From contig CAXXHH010000013.1 of the NCBI GenBank assembly GCA_963663005.2, positions 124,001-188,000 of the forward strand: DNA of 64,000 nt, written 5' to 3'. A program made the position numbers and the translations under genes. This stretch comes from CAINVV01 sp963663005 (GTDB lineage Bacteria > Bacteroidota > Bacteroidia > Bacteroidales > Prolixibacteraceae). The notes beneath the pieces are model-generated. The model was given only the letters and a program-made list of their open reading frames with translations. It was not told where the DNA came from and did no database searches. The first letter of the stretch is position 1. Each line of letters starts with the position of its first letter. Shown here piece by piece: positions 41,256-49,229 of the stretch.

Positions 41256-43208
41256 ATGATGATTAAGATAACACTACCGGATAACTCTGTCAGAGAGTTT
41301 GATGCAGGAGTCAACGGTTTGCAGATTGCCGAAGCGATCAGCAGTCAGTTAGCCAGAGACGTTCTAGCTATTTCTGTGAATGGCGAGGTTCGTGACCTGA
41401 TGCGCCCGATTGATACGGATTCATCCATCAAATTGCATACCTGGAACGACAAAGAAGGCCGTGAAACTTTTTGGCACTCTTCGGCGCATGTCATGGCCGA
41501 AGCCATCGAGTCTTATCTGCCCGGTACGAAGTTTGGCATCGGTCCATCCATCGACAATGGTTTTTATTATGACATCGATCTTCCTGCAGGACAATCACTT
41601 ACAGAAAAAGACCTGACTGAGATCGAGAAAAAGATGATCGAGATAGCCCGGTTAAAGAATAACATTGTTCGTTCTGAGATATCCAAAGAGGACGCGCTAA
41701 AATTCTTCACCGAAAAGGGAGACCCGTATAAGCTGGAGTTAATCTCCGAATTGACTGACGGTACCATTACGTTGTATCAGCAGGGCAACTTTACCGATCT
41801 TTGCCGCGGACCGCACCTTCCAAATACCAGCTATATCAAAGCCCTGAAGTTGACCAATATTGCCGGCGCTTTCTGGAGAGGTAACGATAAGAACAAGATG
41901 CTGACCCGCGTGTATGGCATTACCTTCCCCAAGCAGAAGTTGCTTGAAGAGTATATTGTCTTGATGGAAGAGGCCAAAAAGCGCGATCACCGCAAGATTG
42001 GCAAGGAAATGGAATTGTTTACTTTTTCCCAGGAGGTTGGCATGGGATTGCCTATGTGGTTACCAAAAGGAACCATGATGCGTGATCAACTGGAAAAATT
42101 CCTCAGAACCGTTCAGAAAAAATTTGGATATGATCAGGTAATCACTCCGCATATCGGCGACGTTAAACTGTACAAGAAATCAGGTCATTACGAAAAATAT
42201 GGCAAGGACTCATTCCAGGTTATCAGGACGCCTAATGAAGGTGAAGAGTACCTGCTAAAACCGATGAACTGCCCGCACCACTGCGAAATTTTCCGCTTTA
42301 AACCCCGTTCATATAAGGATCTTCCCGTTAGGCTGGCCGAATTTGGAACCGTATACAGGTACGAACAAAGTGGAGAACTTCATGGCTTGACCCGCGTTCG
42401 CGGATTTACCCAGGATGATGCGCACATTTTCTGCAGACCCGATCAGCTTAAGGAAGAATTTCTCAAGGTTATTGATATTATCTTCATCATATTCAAAGCC
42501 CTGGATTTCAAAGATTATACGGCGCAAATCTCACTGCGCGATCCGTCCAATAAACAAAAATACATTGGATCTGACGAGAACTGGGTAAAAGCCGAGAGTG
42601 CAATTATCGAAGCCTGCGCTGAAAAGGGATTGAACACCGTAACAGAATTGGGTGAGGCCGCTTTCTATGGTCCGAAACTCGACTTTATGGTCCGTGACGC
42701 CATTGGAAGAAGCTGGCAACTAGGTACTATTCAGGTAGATTACAACTTACCTGAGCGCTTTGAGCTGGAGTACATCGGAGCCGACGACAAACGTCACCGC
42801 CCCGTAATGATTCACCGTGCACCATTCGGATCTATGGAGCGTTTCTGTGCTGTGTTGATAGAACATACGGCCGGAAAATTCCCGATCTGGCTTACACCTG
42901 AGCAAGTTGTTGTTTTGCCTATCAGCGAAAAGTACAACGATTATGCACAAAAAGTTTCAGATTATCTAAATAATTCCGATATTCGCACCGTCGTTGACGA
43001 TCGTAACGAAAAGATTGGCAGGAAAATCCGTGACAACGAAATGAAACGGATCCCCTATCTGCTCATCGTCGGCGAAAAAGAAAACGAGACTGAGACTGTA
43101 GCCGTTCGTCGTCAGGGTGAAGGCGATCAGGGAACAGTAACAGTAATTGAATTTAAAGATATGATCCTCAAAGAAGTAGGATCGATTCTGGAAGAATTGT
43201 ACAAGTAG
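41256..43208 (+). CDS. thrS: Threonyl-tRNA synthetase
   Basis: About 650 residues. TGS domain (residues 1-65), editing domain with HWHSSAHVMAEA-type motif (WHSSAHVMAEAIE) and class II catalytic core: motif 2-type FRYEQSGELHGLTRVRGF, zinc-ligand region MNCPHHCEIF, and motif 3 (HRAPFGSMERF), then the anticodon-binding domain. It charges tRNA-Thr. The frame runs from a TTG at 41235, but the ATG pair at 41256/41259 is downstream of the predicted promoter and fits the normal N-terminus (MMIKITLPD). First gene of the conserved translation operon. Confidence 0.97.
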   Translation: MMIKITLPDNSVREFDAGVNGLQIAEAISSQLARDVLAISVNGEVRDLMRPIDTDSSIKLHTWNDKEGRETFWHSSAHVMAEAIESYLPGTKFGIGPSIDNGFYYDIDLPAGQSLTEKDLTEIEKKMIEIARLKNNIVRSEISKEDALKFFTEKGDPYKLELISELTDGTITLYQQGNFTDLCRGPHLPNTSYIKALKLTNIAGAFWRGNDKNKMLTRVYGITFPKQKLLEEYIVLMEEAKKRDHRKIGKEMELFTFSQEVGMGLPMWLPKGTMMRDQLEKFLRTVQKKFGYDQVITPHIGDVKLYKKSGHYEKYGKDSFQVIRTPNEGEEYLLKPMNCPHHCEIFRFKPRSYKDLPVRLAEFGTVYRYEQSGELHGLTRVRGFTQDDAHIFCRPDQLKEEFLKVIDIIFIIFKALDFKDYTAQISLRDPSNKQKYIGSDENWVKAESAIIEACAEKGLNTVTELGEAAFYGPKLDFMVRDAIGRSWQLGTIQVDYNLPERFELEYIGADDKRHRPVMIHRAPFGSMERFCAVLIEHTAGKFPIWLTPEQVVVLPISEKYNDYAQKVSDYLNNSDIRTVVDDRNEKIGRKIRDNEMKRIPYLLIVGEKENETETVAVRRQGEGDQGTVTVIEFKDMILKEVGSILEELYK

Positions 43209-43227
43209 TCTGTATTAACTAAATCAT

Positions 43228-43233
43228 AGGAGG
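43228..43233 (+). promoter_or_regulatory. Shine-Dalgarno AGGAGG of infC
   Basis: AGGAGG lies eight bases before the inferred AUA start of infC. Almost no other gene in the window has such a site, so it helps to fix this non-standard start. Confidence 0.7.
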
Positions 43234-43241
43234 ATAAAGCC

Positions 43242-43802
43242 ATAGCAGTTATCAGGACCAAGGGGCCAAGAGCTCCAAAAGAAGAAGAGAAATCATTGTT
43301 TCGGATCAATCACCAGATTCGTGTACCGGAAGTAAGGCTGGTTGGCGACAATGTTGAGCCACAGGGTGTTTACAGAATTCATGATGCTCTTCGGAAGGCC
43401 GATGAAATGGAGCTCGATTTGGTAGAGATTTCGCCTAACGCGGAACCTCCGGTTTGCAGGATTGTCGATTACCAGAAGTTCATCTACGCTCAGAAGAAAA
43501 AGCAGAAAGAGCTGAAGGCTAAAGCAGTTAAGATTATTGTTAAAGAGATCCGCTTTGGCCCGAATACCGATGAGCACGATTACAACTTCAAATTGAAACA
43601 TGCCGAAAAATTCCTTCAGGAAGGTGCAAAAGTGAAGGCTTATGTATTTTTCAAAGGACGTTCGATACTCTATAATGAACAAGGAGAAATCTTATTACTC
43701 CGTTTTGCCAATGCCTTGGAAGACTTTGGTAAAGTGGAGCAACTTCCCAAATTGGAAGGAAAGAGAATGACCATATTTATTTCGCCAAAAAAGAAAAAAT
43801 AA
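43242..43802 (+). CDS. infC: Translation initiation factor IF-3, AUA start codon
   Basis: About 186 residues, close to the usual 180. No ATG exists before the conserved N-domain; the first in-frame ATG is far inside, and a TTG at 43296 would cut off the N-terminus. Starting at ATA 43242 gives (M)AVIRTKGPRAPKEEEKSLFRINHQIRVP, a normal N-terminal extension, eight bases after AGGAGG. IF-3 rejects non-standard starts, so an AUA start implies the self-limiting control known for E. coli infC (AUU). Conserved DLVEISPNAEPPVCRI and the C-domain EIRFGPNTDEHDYNFK are intact. Confidence 0.92.
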   Translation: MAVIRTKGPRAPKEEEKSLFRINHQIRVPEVRLVGDNVEPQGVYRIHDALRKADEMELDLVEISPNAEPPVCRIVDYQKFIYAQKKKQKELKAKAVKIIVKEIRFGPNTDEHDYNFKLKHAEKFLQEGAKVKAYVFFKGRSILYNEQGEILLLRFANALEDFGKVEQLPKLEGKRMTIFISPKKKK

Positions 43803-43822
43803 TTTAAAACAAGTATTCAGAG

Positions 43823-44020
43823 ATGCCTAAAATGAAAACGAATTCCGGCGCAAAAAAACGCTTCAAGCTGACCGGAAGTGGAAGCATCAAAAGGAAACAC
43901 GCTTTCAAAAGTCACATATTGACCAAGAAAAGTACCAAACGCAAGCGTAACCTGACCCATTGGGGTTTAGTTGCCGATGTAGATACAGCCCATGTAAAGA
44001 GGCTTCTCGCGATGAGGTAA
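43823..44020 (+). CDS. rpmI: Ribosomal protein bL35
   Basis: 65 residues, very basic, with the family start PKMKTNSGAKKRFKLTGSGSIKRKHAF and end VDTAHVKRLLAMR. Component of the large ribosomal subunit. Lies 20 bp after infC in the standard infC-rpmI-rplT order. Confidence 0.96.
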   Translation: MPKMKTNSGAKKRFKLTGSGSIKRKHAFKSHILTKKSTKRKRNLTHWGLVADVDTAHVKRLLAMR

Positions 44021-44114
44021 TAGTTCCTTGAAATTAATTCTATTTTTTAACCGGGGAATGAGCAACTAAGAATTCCGCCTATGCGGAGTCGCCATTGTCC
44101 TAATACATTTAAAA

Positions 44115-44459
44115 ATGCCAAGATCAGTCAATCACGTCGCCTCGAGAGCCCGTCGCAAGAAGGTGCTTTCGCTAACCAGAGGATACTTTGGTTCAAGAGG
44201 AACAGTCTGGACGGTTGCCAAAAACACATGGGAGAAAGGTCTCCAGTATGCGTACCGCGACAGAAAAAGTAAAAAAAGATTATTCCGTGGATTATGGATA
44301 CAGCGTATCAATGCTGCAGTTCGTACTGAAGGTCTCTCCTACTCTCAATTTATGGGTAAGTTGAAAGCCGCCAATATCGAAATCAACCGCAAAGTCCTTG
44401 CAGACCTTGCGATGAACAATCCCGCTGCATTCAGCGCCATTGTCCAAAAAGTTAAGTAA
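44115..44459 (+). CDS. rplT: Ribosomal protein bL20
   Basis: 114 residues; PRSVNHVASRARRKKVL at the N-terminus and FMGKLKAANIEINRKVLADLAMNNPAAF at the C-terminus identify bL20, needed early in large-subunit assembly and a known translational regulator of its operon in other bacteria. Last gene of the thrS operon, followed by a terminator. Confidence 0.96.
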   Translation: MPRSVNHVASRARRKKVLSLTRGYFGSRGTVWTVAKNTWEKGLQYAYRDRKSKKRLFRGLWIQRINAAVRTEGLSYSQFMGKLKAANIEINRKVLADLAMNNPAAFSAIVQKVK

Positions 44460-44484
44460 TATATCTCTGGCGAGATAAATAGCG

Positions 44485-44515
44485 AAAGGCTGTCCCAAAA
44501 GGATGGCCTTTTTTG
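44485..44515 (+). terminator. Rho-independent terminator after rplT
   Basis: AAAGGCTGTCC and GGATGGCCTTT pair (one G-T and one mismatch) around a CAAAA-type loop, followed by six Ts, 25 bp after the rplT stop. Confidence 0.8.
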
Positions 44516-44520
44516 TTATT

Positions 44521-44552
44521 TGTGATTGCGGATTTTGGATTTTGGATTCCCC
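44521..44552. repeat. GATTTTGGATTTTGGATT simple repeat
   Basis: The same CCAAAATC/GATTTTGG units occur at 24155-24175, 25450-25480 and 46136-46160. Here the run lies just left of the insertion sequence, and the 46136 run lies just right of it. Confidence 0.5.
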
Positions 44553-44573
44553 CCGCCGACGCGGATTTGCAAT

Positions 44574-44596
44574 TAGGAGTGTTCGGAAGAAATTTA
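44574..44596 (+). repeat. IS terminal inverted repeat (end next to transposase 3' end)
   Basis: Begins TAGGAGTGTTCGG; matches the other end except A versus G at the sixth base. The 9-bp target duplicate ATTTGCAAT ends at 44573. Confidence 0.9.
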
Positions 44597-44631
44597 AGAA
44601 CGTGCAAATAGGTGTTGCTGATTTTGCCATT

Positions 44632-45813
44632 TTAGCGGAAAACCAAACTGGGATCGCCACCACATTGTTTTACAACAAGCTTAATAATCAATTCGTTCAA
44701 TTCAATAGAAATGCGCCTTACTGCAGTTTTATAACCTACTTTATTAATCCTTTTATAGAGTAATACCAGCATTGAAGTTATCATAGTCATGTATAGCATT
44801 ACCTGCATCCCATTTTCACTGGTAGAGGTGATATGGCTGAAGTTGAGCTCTTGTTTGAGAAACCTGAAAAACACCTCAATATCCCACCTTTTTTTGTAAT
44901 ACTGCAATATTTCCTCGGCATCCAGATCAAAGATATTGGTGAAAAATTGATAGGTGACTCTAGTCTCAGGGTTAGTGGCAGTGATCATCCGGTAATGATC
45001 CTCAAAAAAAGTTCTTTTATCAGGTATCCCTATCTGGACTATCAAATCACTTTCCAATTCAAGAGTGCCTAGCTTTCTATTGGTGCCCTTTTCAATTTCT
45101 TCAACGACCCGAAATCTTCCCTCTGATTTAAATCTGGTGACAAATCGAGTATCATTTTTTGATAGTGTTTGATAAACCTCACGTTTATCAACACCCCGGT
45201 CGAAAACAAATACTGCACTTTTACTCTTTTCAGCATATTTAAAGATGACTTGAGGAATAGTAGTACTTTCAGATAAATTTGCTCTGTCTGTAAATATTTC
45301 AGACATACATGGGAAGGTGCCGTCAAAAGCAACCGTATATTTGATTTGCTTCTTTAAGGTCTTTGATCCTATATTCATTCCTTTCTTAAGTTTATTTGCG
45401 GCTTCTGCCACCATGGTGGAATCAACACGCACCAGCCGATTTTTCTCAATCTCTTCCTGACTGTAATATTGATTGAAAATACTGAATATCAAATTGTATG
45501 ACTGTCTGAAAAACTCCAGGTTGATAATTGATAGACGTTCCGAAATTGAATTGTACTTTACCGACTTTTCTCCAGGAAGATCAAAAAGGAACTTAAAAGT
45601 GGAACTATTGAAAATATCCTCCATCGTTCGAAGGCTATTCCGCTGACACTCAACCAAGGAATACAATAGCAAGCAAAAAATACTTTTCCCGTCAAGAACC
45701 TTCACATAATGGTTGACATTGGTTTGCCTGGCAATCCTATTCAATTCATCATCGGGTAACAATGACAATAAATTTATCACCGAGATCTTACTTTTTTGCT
45801 TCACAAAATTCAT
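44632..45813 (-). CDS. IS4-family DDE transposase
   Basis: A 393-residue DDE transposase. The first catalytic Asp is in VRVDSTMVAEA, the second in VFVFDRGVDKRE, and the C-terminal Glu lies in the family YREK-type signature YYKKRWDIEVFFRFLKQ. The N-terminal domain (SLLPDDELNRIARQTNVNHYVK) is typical of this IS4 group. It catalyses cut-and-paste transposition at the 23-bp ends of the element. No frameshift or truncation is seen, so it should be active. Confidence 0.93.
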   Translation of the reverse strand: MNFVKQKSKISVINLLSLLPDDELNRIARQTNVNHYVKVLDGKSIFCLLLYSLVECQRNSLRTMEDIFNSSTFKFLFDLPGEKSVKYNSISERLSIINLEFFRQSYNLIFSIFNQYYSQEEIEKNRLVRVDSTMVAEAANKLKKGMNIGSKTLKKQIKYTVAFDGTFPCMSEIFTDRANLSESTTIPQVIFKYAEKSKSAVFVFDRGVDKREVYQTLSKNDTRFVTRFKSEGRFRVVEEIEKGTNRKLGTLELESDLIVQIGIPDKRTFFEDHYRMITATNPETRVTYQFFTNIFDLDAEEILQYYKKRWDIEVFFRFLKQELNFSHITSTSENGMQVMLYMTMITSMLVLLYKRINKVGYKTAVRRISIELNELIIKLVVKQCGGDPSLVFR

Positions 45814-45991
45814 TTATAAAGCAAAAGTAGATTCCAAGTCTTAATTTAAGTATCAAATCAACAGAAAGTTACAAACAGGAGCTACAGAAAATTGTTGAAA
45901 ATGGCTGAATTTTCAAATCAAAAATGCGATTGTAAAATCAAGATATGCCGAAATTTATCTATGTGCTTGAAATACTTGGATTTATGCTAAG

Positions 45992-46014
45992 TAAATTTCT
46001 TCCGAACACCCCTA
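45992..46014 (-). repeat. IS terminal inverted repeat (promoter-side end)
   Basis: Reads TAGGGGTGTTCGG on the minus strand. The matching target duplicate is at 46015-46023. Between this end and the transposase start (45814-45991) there is only AT-rich leader with no other gene. Confidence 0.9.
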
Positions 46015-46023
46015 ATTTGCAAT

Positions 46024-46165
46024 CTGTGCCATTCTGCTCCACAAGGTCTCCGCATCCTCACTAGCACCGGGTTAAAACCCGGCGTTGAAAGACTGGTCAT
46101 GCCTGACGGCATTAGAGGAAATTCGCCCGCTATTCCAAAATCGAAAATCCAAAATAATTTTCCCA
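46024..46165. repeat. Intergenic repeat region with small hairpins
   Basis: Contains the perfect hairpin CCGGGTT-AA-AACCCGG (46067-46082), a second one ATGCC-TGAC-GGCAT (46099-46112), and CCAAAATCGAAAATCC simple repeat up to about 46160. No coding capacity. Looks like composite dispersed intergenic repeat sequence into which the IS has inserted. Confidence 0.5.
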
Positions 46166-46170
46166 AAACA

Positions 46171-46203
46171 TTTGGTAATCTGATTTGAATTGCTTTATAT
46201 TTG
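46171..46203 (+). promoter_or_regulatory. Promoter of the Ytr-type ABC operon
   Basis: TTTG (46171-46174), 21-bp spacer, TATATTTG (46196-46203): a perfect Bacteroidetes-type promoter, 46 bp before the ATPase start. Confidence 0.75.
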
Positions 46204-46226
46204 TACTGTATTAGTTATGTAGTACA
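46202..46226 (+). promoter_or_regulatory. Candidate GntR (YtrA-type) operator
   Basis: Inverted repeat TGTACT (46202-46207) and AGTACA (46221-46226), overlapping the end of the -7 box and the likely transcription start. Binding of the downstream-encoded GntR regulator here would block its own operon. Position and symmetry are seen; the regulator match is inference. Confidence 0.5.
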
Positions 46227-46248
46227 CTAAAACATTAAATCACTACTC

Positions 46249-47061
46249 ATGATTCAGATCAAAGACCTCCATTTTGGTTATCCGCGGCAGCAGGAACTAT
46301 TCAGCGGCCTGTCGGTACAGCTTGAAGCAGGGAGTATTACCGGGTTGCTGGGAAAAAATGGCGCCGGTAAAACCAGTCTGCTCAAACTGATGGCCGGACT
46401 ACTCCACTCCACCTCAGGAAATTTATCCGTTCTCGGTCACAATCCGCAACATCGCGACGTACCCATGCTGAGCGACGTATTCCTGGTGCCGGAAGAATTT
46501 TACTTTCCACCCGTTTCCATCACAGATTATTGCAAGGCCTACGCTCCTTTCTATCCGGGCTTCGACCAGGCGATGATGGACAAGATTCTCGTCGAATTTG
46601 AGATGAAGGCGGTCAGCAATCTTCAAAAACTCTCTCATGGACAGAAAAAGAAATTCCTGATCTCCTTCGCGCTGGCAACAAGGTGCAAGTTGCTGGTTCT
46701 GGATGAGCCAACCAACGGACTGGATATTCCTTCCAAAGCGCTCTTCCGGAAAATCCTTGCCGGATCACTCGACGAAAACCAACTGGTCATCATATCCACG
46801 CATCAGGTTAAGGATGTTGAAAATTTGATTGATAAGATTATCATCCTGGACAATGGCAAGATGATCTTTCAAAAAACAATCGAAGAGATTTCCCAAAAGG
46901 TATCATTTGTTACAGGCGCAGAAGCCGATCAGGTTGGCTCAATTTATAGCGAGGCCGTTCCCGGAGGATACCGTATGATGGTTCCGCACAGCGGGGATGA
47001 AACAGCAGTGGACATTGAGGTACTTTTTAATGCAATTACAAAAGGTAAAAAAATTGGATAA
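46249..47061 (+). CDS. ABC transporter ATP-binding protein (Ytr-type)
   Basis: 270 residues with Walker A GLLGKNGAGKTS, Q-loop region, signature KLSHGQKKK (one step from LSGGQ), Walker B LLVLDEPTNGLD and switch His in STHQVKD. It powers an ABC-2-type exporter whose permease starts five bases downstream. With the GntR regulator two genes on, the set resembles ytrA/ytrB-type operons often tied to cell-envelope stress. Substrate unknown. Confidence 0.88.
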   Translation: MIQIKDLHFGYPRQQELFSGLSVQLEAGSITGLLGKNGAGKTSLLKLMAGLLHSTSGNLSVLGHNPQHRDVPMLSDVFLVPEEFYFPPVSITDYCKAYAPFYPGFDQAMMDKILVEFEMKAVSNLQKLSHGQKKKFLISFALATRCKLLVLDEPTNGLDIPSKALFRKILAGSLDENQLVIISTHQVKDVENLIDKIIILDNGKMIFQKTIEEISQKVSFVTGAEADQVGSIYSEAVPGGYRMMVPHSGDETAVDIEVLFNAITKGKKIG

Positions 47062-47065
47062 TACG

Positions 47066-47860
47066 ATGCAAACAAATCAACCCTTTTCATTTCAACGATT
47101 GATGCTATTGGGCAAACAATCGTTCATCATAAACAAAAAGCTGATTGGCATTACGTTGGGTGCATTTGCGGGAATCCTTTTTGTCTCCCTGTTTTTGATG
47201 CAATCCAACTCTGCTTTCCGAAATTGGGAGAACAAAGACAGTGTGGTGACTTTTATCGCGTTCTTTTTCGTCATTGGGATTATGTATTCCAGTCTTGCCT
47301 TCCCGGCTTTCCGCTCCAAGGAAAAAAGTATGACCTTCCTGATGTTACCCAGCTCTGCCGCAGAAAAGTTTGTGTTTGAAATTCTGGTAAGAATTTTCGC
47401 ATTCATCTTTTTAATGCCTGCATTCTTCTGGGTCGTGGCCAATATCGAAGGACTGGTTGTACATTCTTTCATTCCCGAATTAACCAATTACAAATTTTCC
47501 TTTATCGGTACCTTCCAGGAATGGGAAAACCAGGGAAAATTCGAGGGTTGGGCTAGACTGCTGGCAGCCCAGGGAATTTTGTTCGTCTTTATTTCCTCAT
47601 TTCTTGGGGCTTGCTACTTCTCGAAGGCTCCGCTGCTCAAAACCATTTTGGTCGTCTCTGTGATTATGGCTGGGTATGGACTTTTCGCCTACCTCTTGTA
47701 TAAAGGATTCAATCTAAGAGAATATCATCCTTCAGGTAACCGGATCCTGTTTATTTCAGACAGAGGCACAGCTTTGGCGGTATTCGCCATCCTGTCGACA
47801 ATATTGAATTTATGCCTGTTGTCAATTGCCTGGTTCAAATTAAAAGAGAAGGAGGTCTAA
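47066..47860 (+). CDS. ABC-2-type permease (Ytr-type)
   Basis: About 264 residues from MQTNQPFSFQ. Around six hydrophobic helices are visible (for example LIGITLGAFAGILFVSLFLM, SVVTFIAFFFVIGIMYSSLA and TILVVSVIMAGYGLFAYLLY). It should form the membrane channel for the preceding ATPase. A longer frame from 46997 overlaps the ATPase gene and is not preferred. The stop is two bases before the GntR ATG. Confidence 0.8.
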   Translation: MQTNQPFSFQRLMLLGKQSFIINKKLIGITLGAFAGILFVSLFLMQSNSAFRNWENKDSVVTFIAFFFVIGIMYSSLAFPAFRSKEKSMTFLMLPSSAAEKFVFEILVRIFAFIFLMPAFFWVVANIEGLVVHSFIPELTNYKFSFIGTFQEWENQGKFEGWARLLAAQGILFVFISSFLGACYFSKAPLLKTILVVSVIMAGYGLFAYLLYKGFNLREYHPSGNRILFISDRGTALAVFAILSTILNLCLLSIAWFKLKEKEV

Positions 47861-47862
47861 TT

Positions 47863-48219
47863 ATGGAATTCAAGAATACGAAAGGAATCTTTCTGCAAAT
47901 CGCAGACAGCATTTCGGAGAAAGTAATTGGAGGACAATATCCTCCGGGTGAAAAAATCCCGTCAGTTCGTGACCTTGCTCTGGAGATGGGTGTAAATCCG
48001 AATACCGTGATGCGTACTTACACCGAATTGCAAACACGTGGCATTATTGACAACAAACGCGGGATCGGATATTATGTTACCAATGAAGCAGTTGGAATCA
48101 TCCGGGACTGGAAACGAAAAGAATTTTTCGAAATCGATCTTCCTGTTGTTGTAAAACAAACAAAGATGCTTGGCGTCACATATGAAGAACTGCAACCCTA
48201 TTTTAAGTCAAACAACTAG
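47863..48219 (+). CDS. GntR-family (YtrA-type) transcriptional regulator
   Basis: About 118 residues. Winged-helix DNA-binding domain of GntR (residues about 8-75: PPGEKIPSVRDLALEMGVNP then NTVMRTYTELQTRGI) with only a short C-terminal tail, the YtrA layout lacking a large ligand domain. Preceded by AAGGAGG seven bases before the ATG, unusual here but inside the end of the permease gene. It probably represses the operon through the inverted repeat over the promoter. Confidence 0.88.
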   Translation: MEFKNTKGIFLQIADSISEKVIGGQYPPGEKIPSVRDLALEMGVNPNTVMRTYTELQTRGIIDNKRGIGYYVTNEAVGIIRDWKRKEFFEIDLPVVVKQTKMLGVTYEELQPYFKSNN

Positions 48220-48231
48220 CTTATCTAAGTT

Positions 48232-48290
48232 ATGAAATACCCACGAGAATATGATCACATCAACCGAAAATGAATATGTGGGTATTCCAT
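48232..48290. repeat. Inverted repeat ATGAAATACCCAC
   Basis: ATGAAATACCCAC (48232-48244) and GTGGGTATTCCAT (48278-48290) match at 12 of 13 positions. A second, overlapping pair (TGATCACAT at 48252 and ATGTGACCA from 48288) could compete. It lies between the GntR gene and the next gene and may be a terminator-like stem or a protein-binding site. Confidence 0.5.
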
Positions 48291-48319
48291 GTGACCAATA
48301 AAAAACAAAATTCATACAC

Positions 48320-49015
48320 ATGAAAACCAGTAAAATAATATTTGTCGCCTTGCTTTCTACCATTGCCCTGATCATACTTGCGGTGGATTTGGACGTCCGG
48401 TTAACGGGAGTGAAAGGGAATAATTTTCAGAATAATAACTATAAAATGGTCAAAAAAACGGTACCTGCTTTCAGGGTACTTAGCCTGAATGACCGCGGAA
48501 AGGTGGAACTGATCAAAAGTGATTCGACTTACCTTGAATTACGATACAGCAAGGACTCGGTTGCACCGGATCTGAAATATACCTTCACCGGTGACACCCT
48601 GAATCTGGCAGGTCAGAAGAAAGATTCGGAAAATGATTTAATGGTCAGGATTCACACAAGCGGTAATTTGCAAAGAATAATTTCCAAAAACTCAAAACTT
48701 AAGATTGAAAATTTCAATTCCACGGGATTAGCCTTAGATCTGGACGACTGCTCATTAAACATGTTCAAAGGAGAAAGCAACGAGACGTCATTTCGCAGCC
48801 TCGAAATCAATGCAATAAATCATTCCAATATTTATTCCAATGATATACGCGTTGATTCAATAAAAATTAACCTTAAGAAATCGGAAGCCCGGTTAATGGT
48901 TCAACTTCAGAAGATAAGTGGCAATTTAACAGACAGCTCAAGTGTCTCACTACATCAGGTTGAAGACATTTCACTGAAAAAAGACAAATCAAGTGAAATT
49001 CATCTTTACAATTAA
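48320..49015 (+). CDS. Exported protein resembling DUF2807 adhesin-head family
   Basis: 231 residues with an N-terminal hydrophobic segment (about 6-24) that looks like a signal anchor. The remainder is a regular run of short beta strands (FRVLSLNDRGKVELIKSDST, LNLAGQKK, LKIENFNSTGLALDLDDCS), like the right-handed beta-helix head called GIN/DUF2807 in Bacteroidetes. No enzyme motif. It may sense or bind at the envelope; function unknown. It stands between the Ytr-type operon and the export operon, ending in a terminator. Confidence 0.55.
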   Translation: MKTSKIIFVALLSTIALIILAVDLDVRLTGVKGNNFQNNNYKMVKKTVPAFRVLSLNDRGKVELIKSDSTYLELRYSKDSVAPDLKYTFTGDTLNLAGQKKDSENDLMVRIHTSGNLQRIISKNSKLKIENFNSTGLALDLDDCSLNMFKGESNETSFRSLEINAINHSNIYSNDIRVDSIKINLKKSEARLMVQLQKISGNLTDSSSVSLHQVEDISLKKDKSSEIHLYN

Positions 49016-49076
49016 CCCCTTGAATCAGGAGATTTGAACCCATTTTGAAAAAATTCGAATCTTGAATTTATAATTG

Positions 49077-49118
49077 AACTCACATAAATGATATTCATTC
49101 GTTTGTGTGAGTTTTTTT
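49077..49118 (+). terminator. Rho-independent terminator
   Basis: AACTCACA and TGTGAGTT form the base of a long hairpin, extended by TAAATGA/TCATTCGTT, followed by seven Ts. It separates the DUF2807-like gene from the export operon. Confidence 0.85.
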
Positions 49119-49229
49119 ATTGCTTTCTTTTACTATTACCTTTAAACCATTTATAGGATTGTCTGTCAAAACGCTGTAATTATCCATAATTAATGTTAAC
49201 TAACTTAAATATACTTAAGATAATCGCTC

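Larger units (their letters stand above)
44574..46014 (-). mobile_element. Complete IS4-family insertion sequence (1441 bp)
   Basis: A single transposase gene is enclosed by 23-bp terminal inverted repeats that differ at one base (44574-44596 and 45992-46014; core GTGTTCGGAAGAAATTTA). A 9-bp direct repeat, ATTTGCAAT, borders it at 44565-44573 and 46015-46023, as expected of target-site duplication. Intact ends, gene and duplication point to a fairly recent insertion into an intergenic repeat region between rplT and the Ytr-type operon. Confidence 0.92.
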
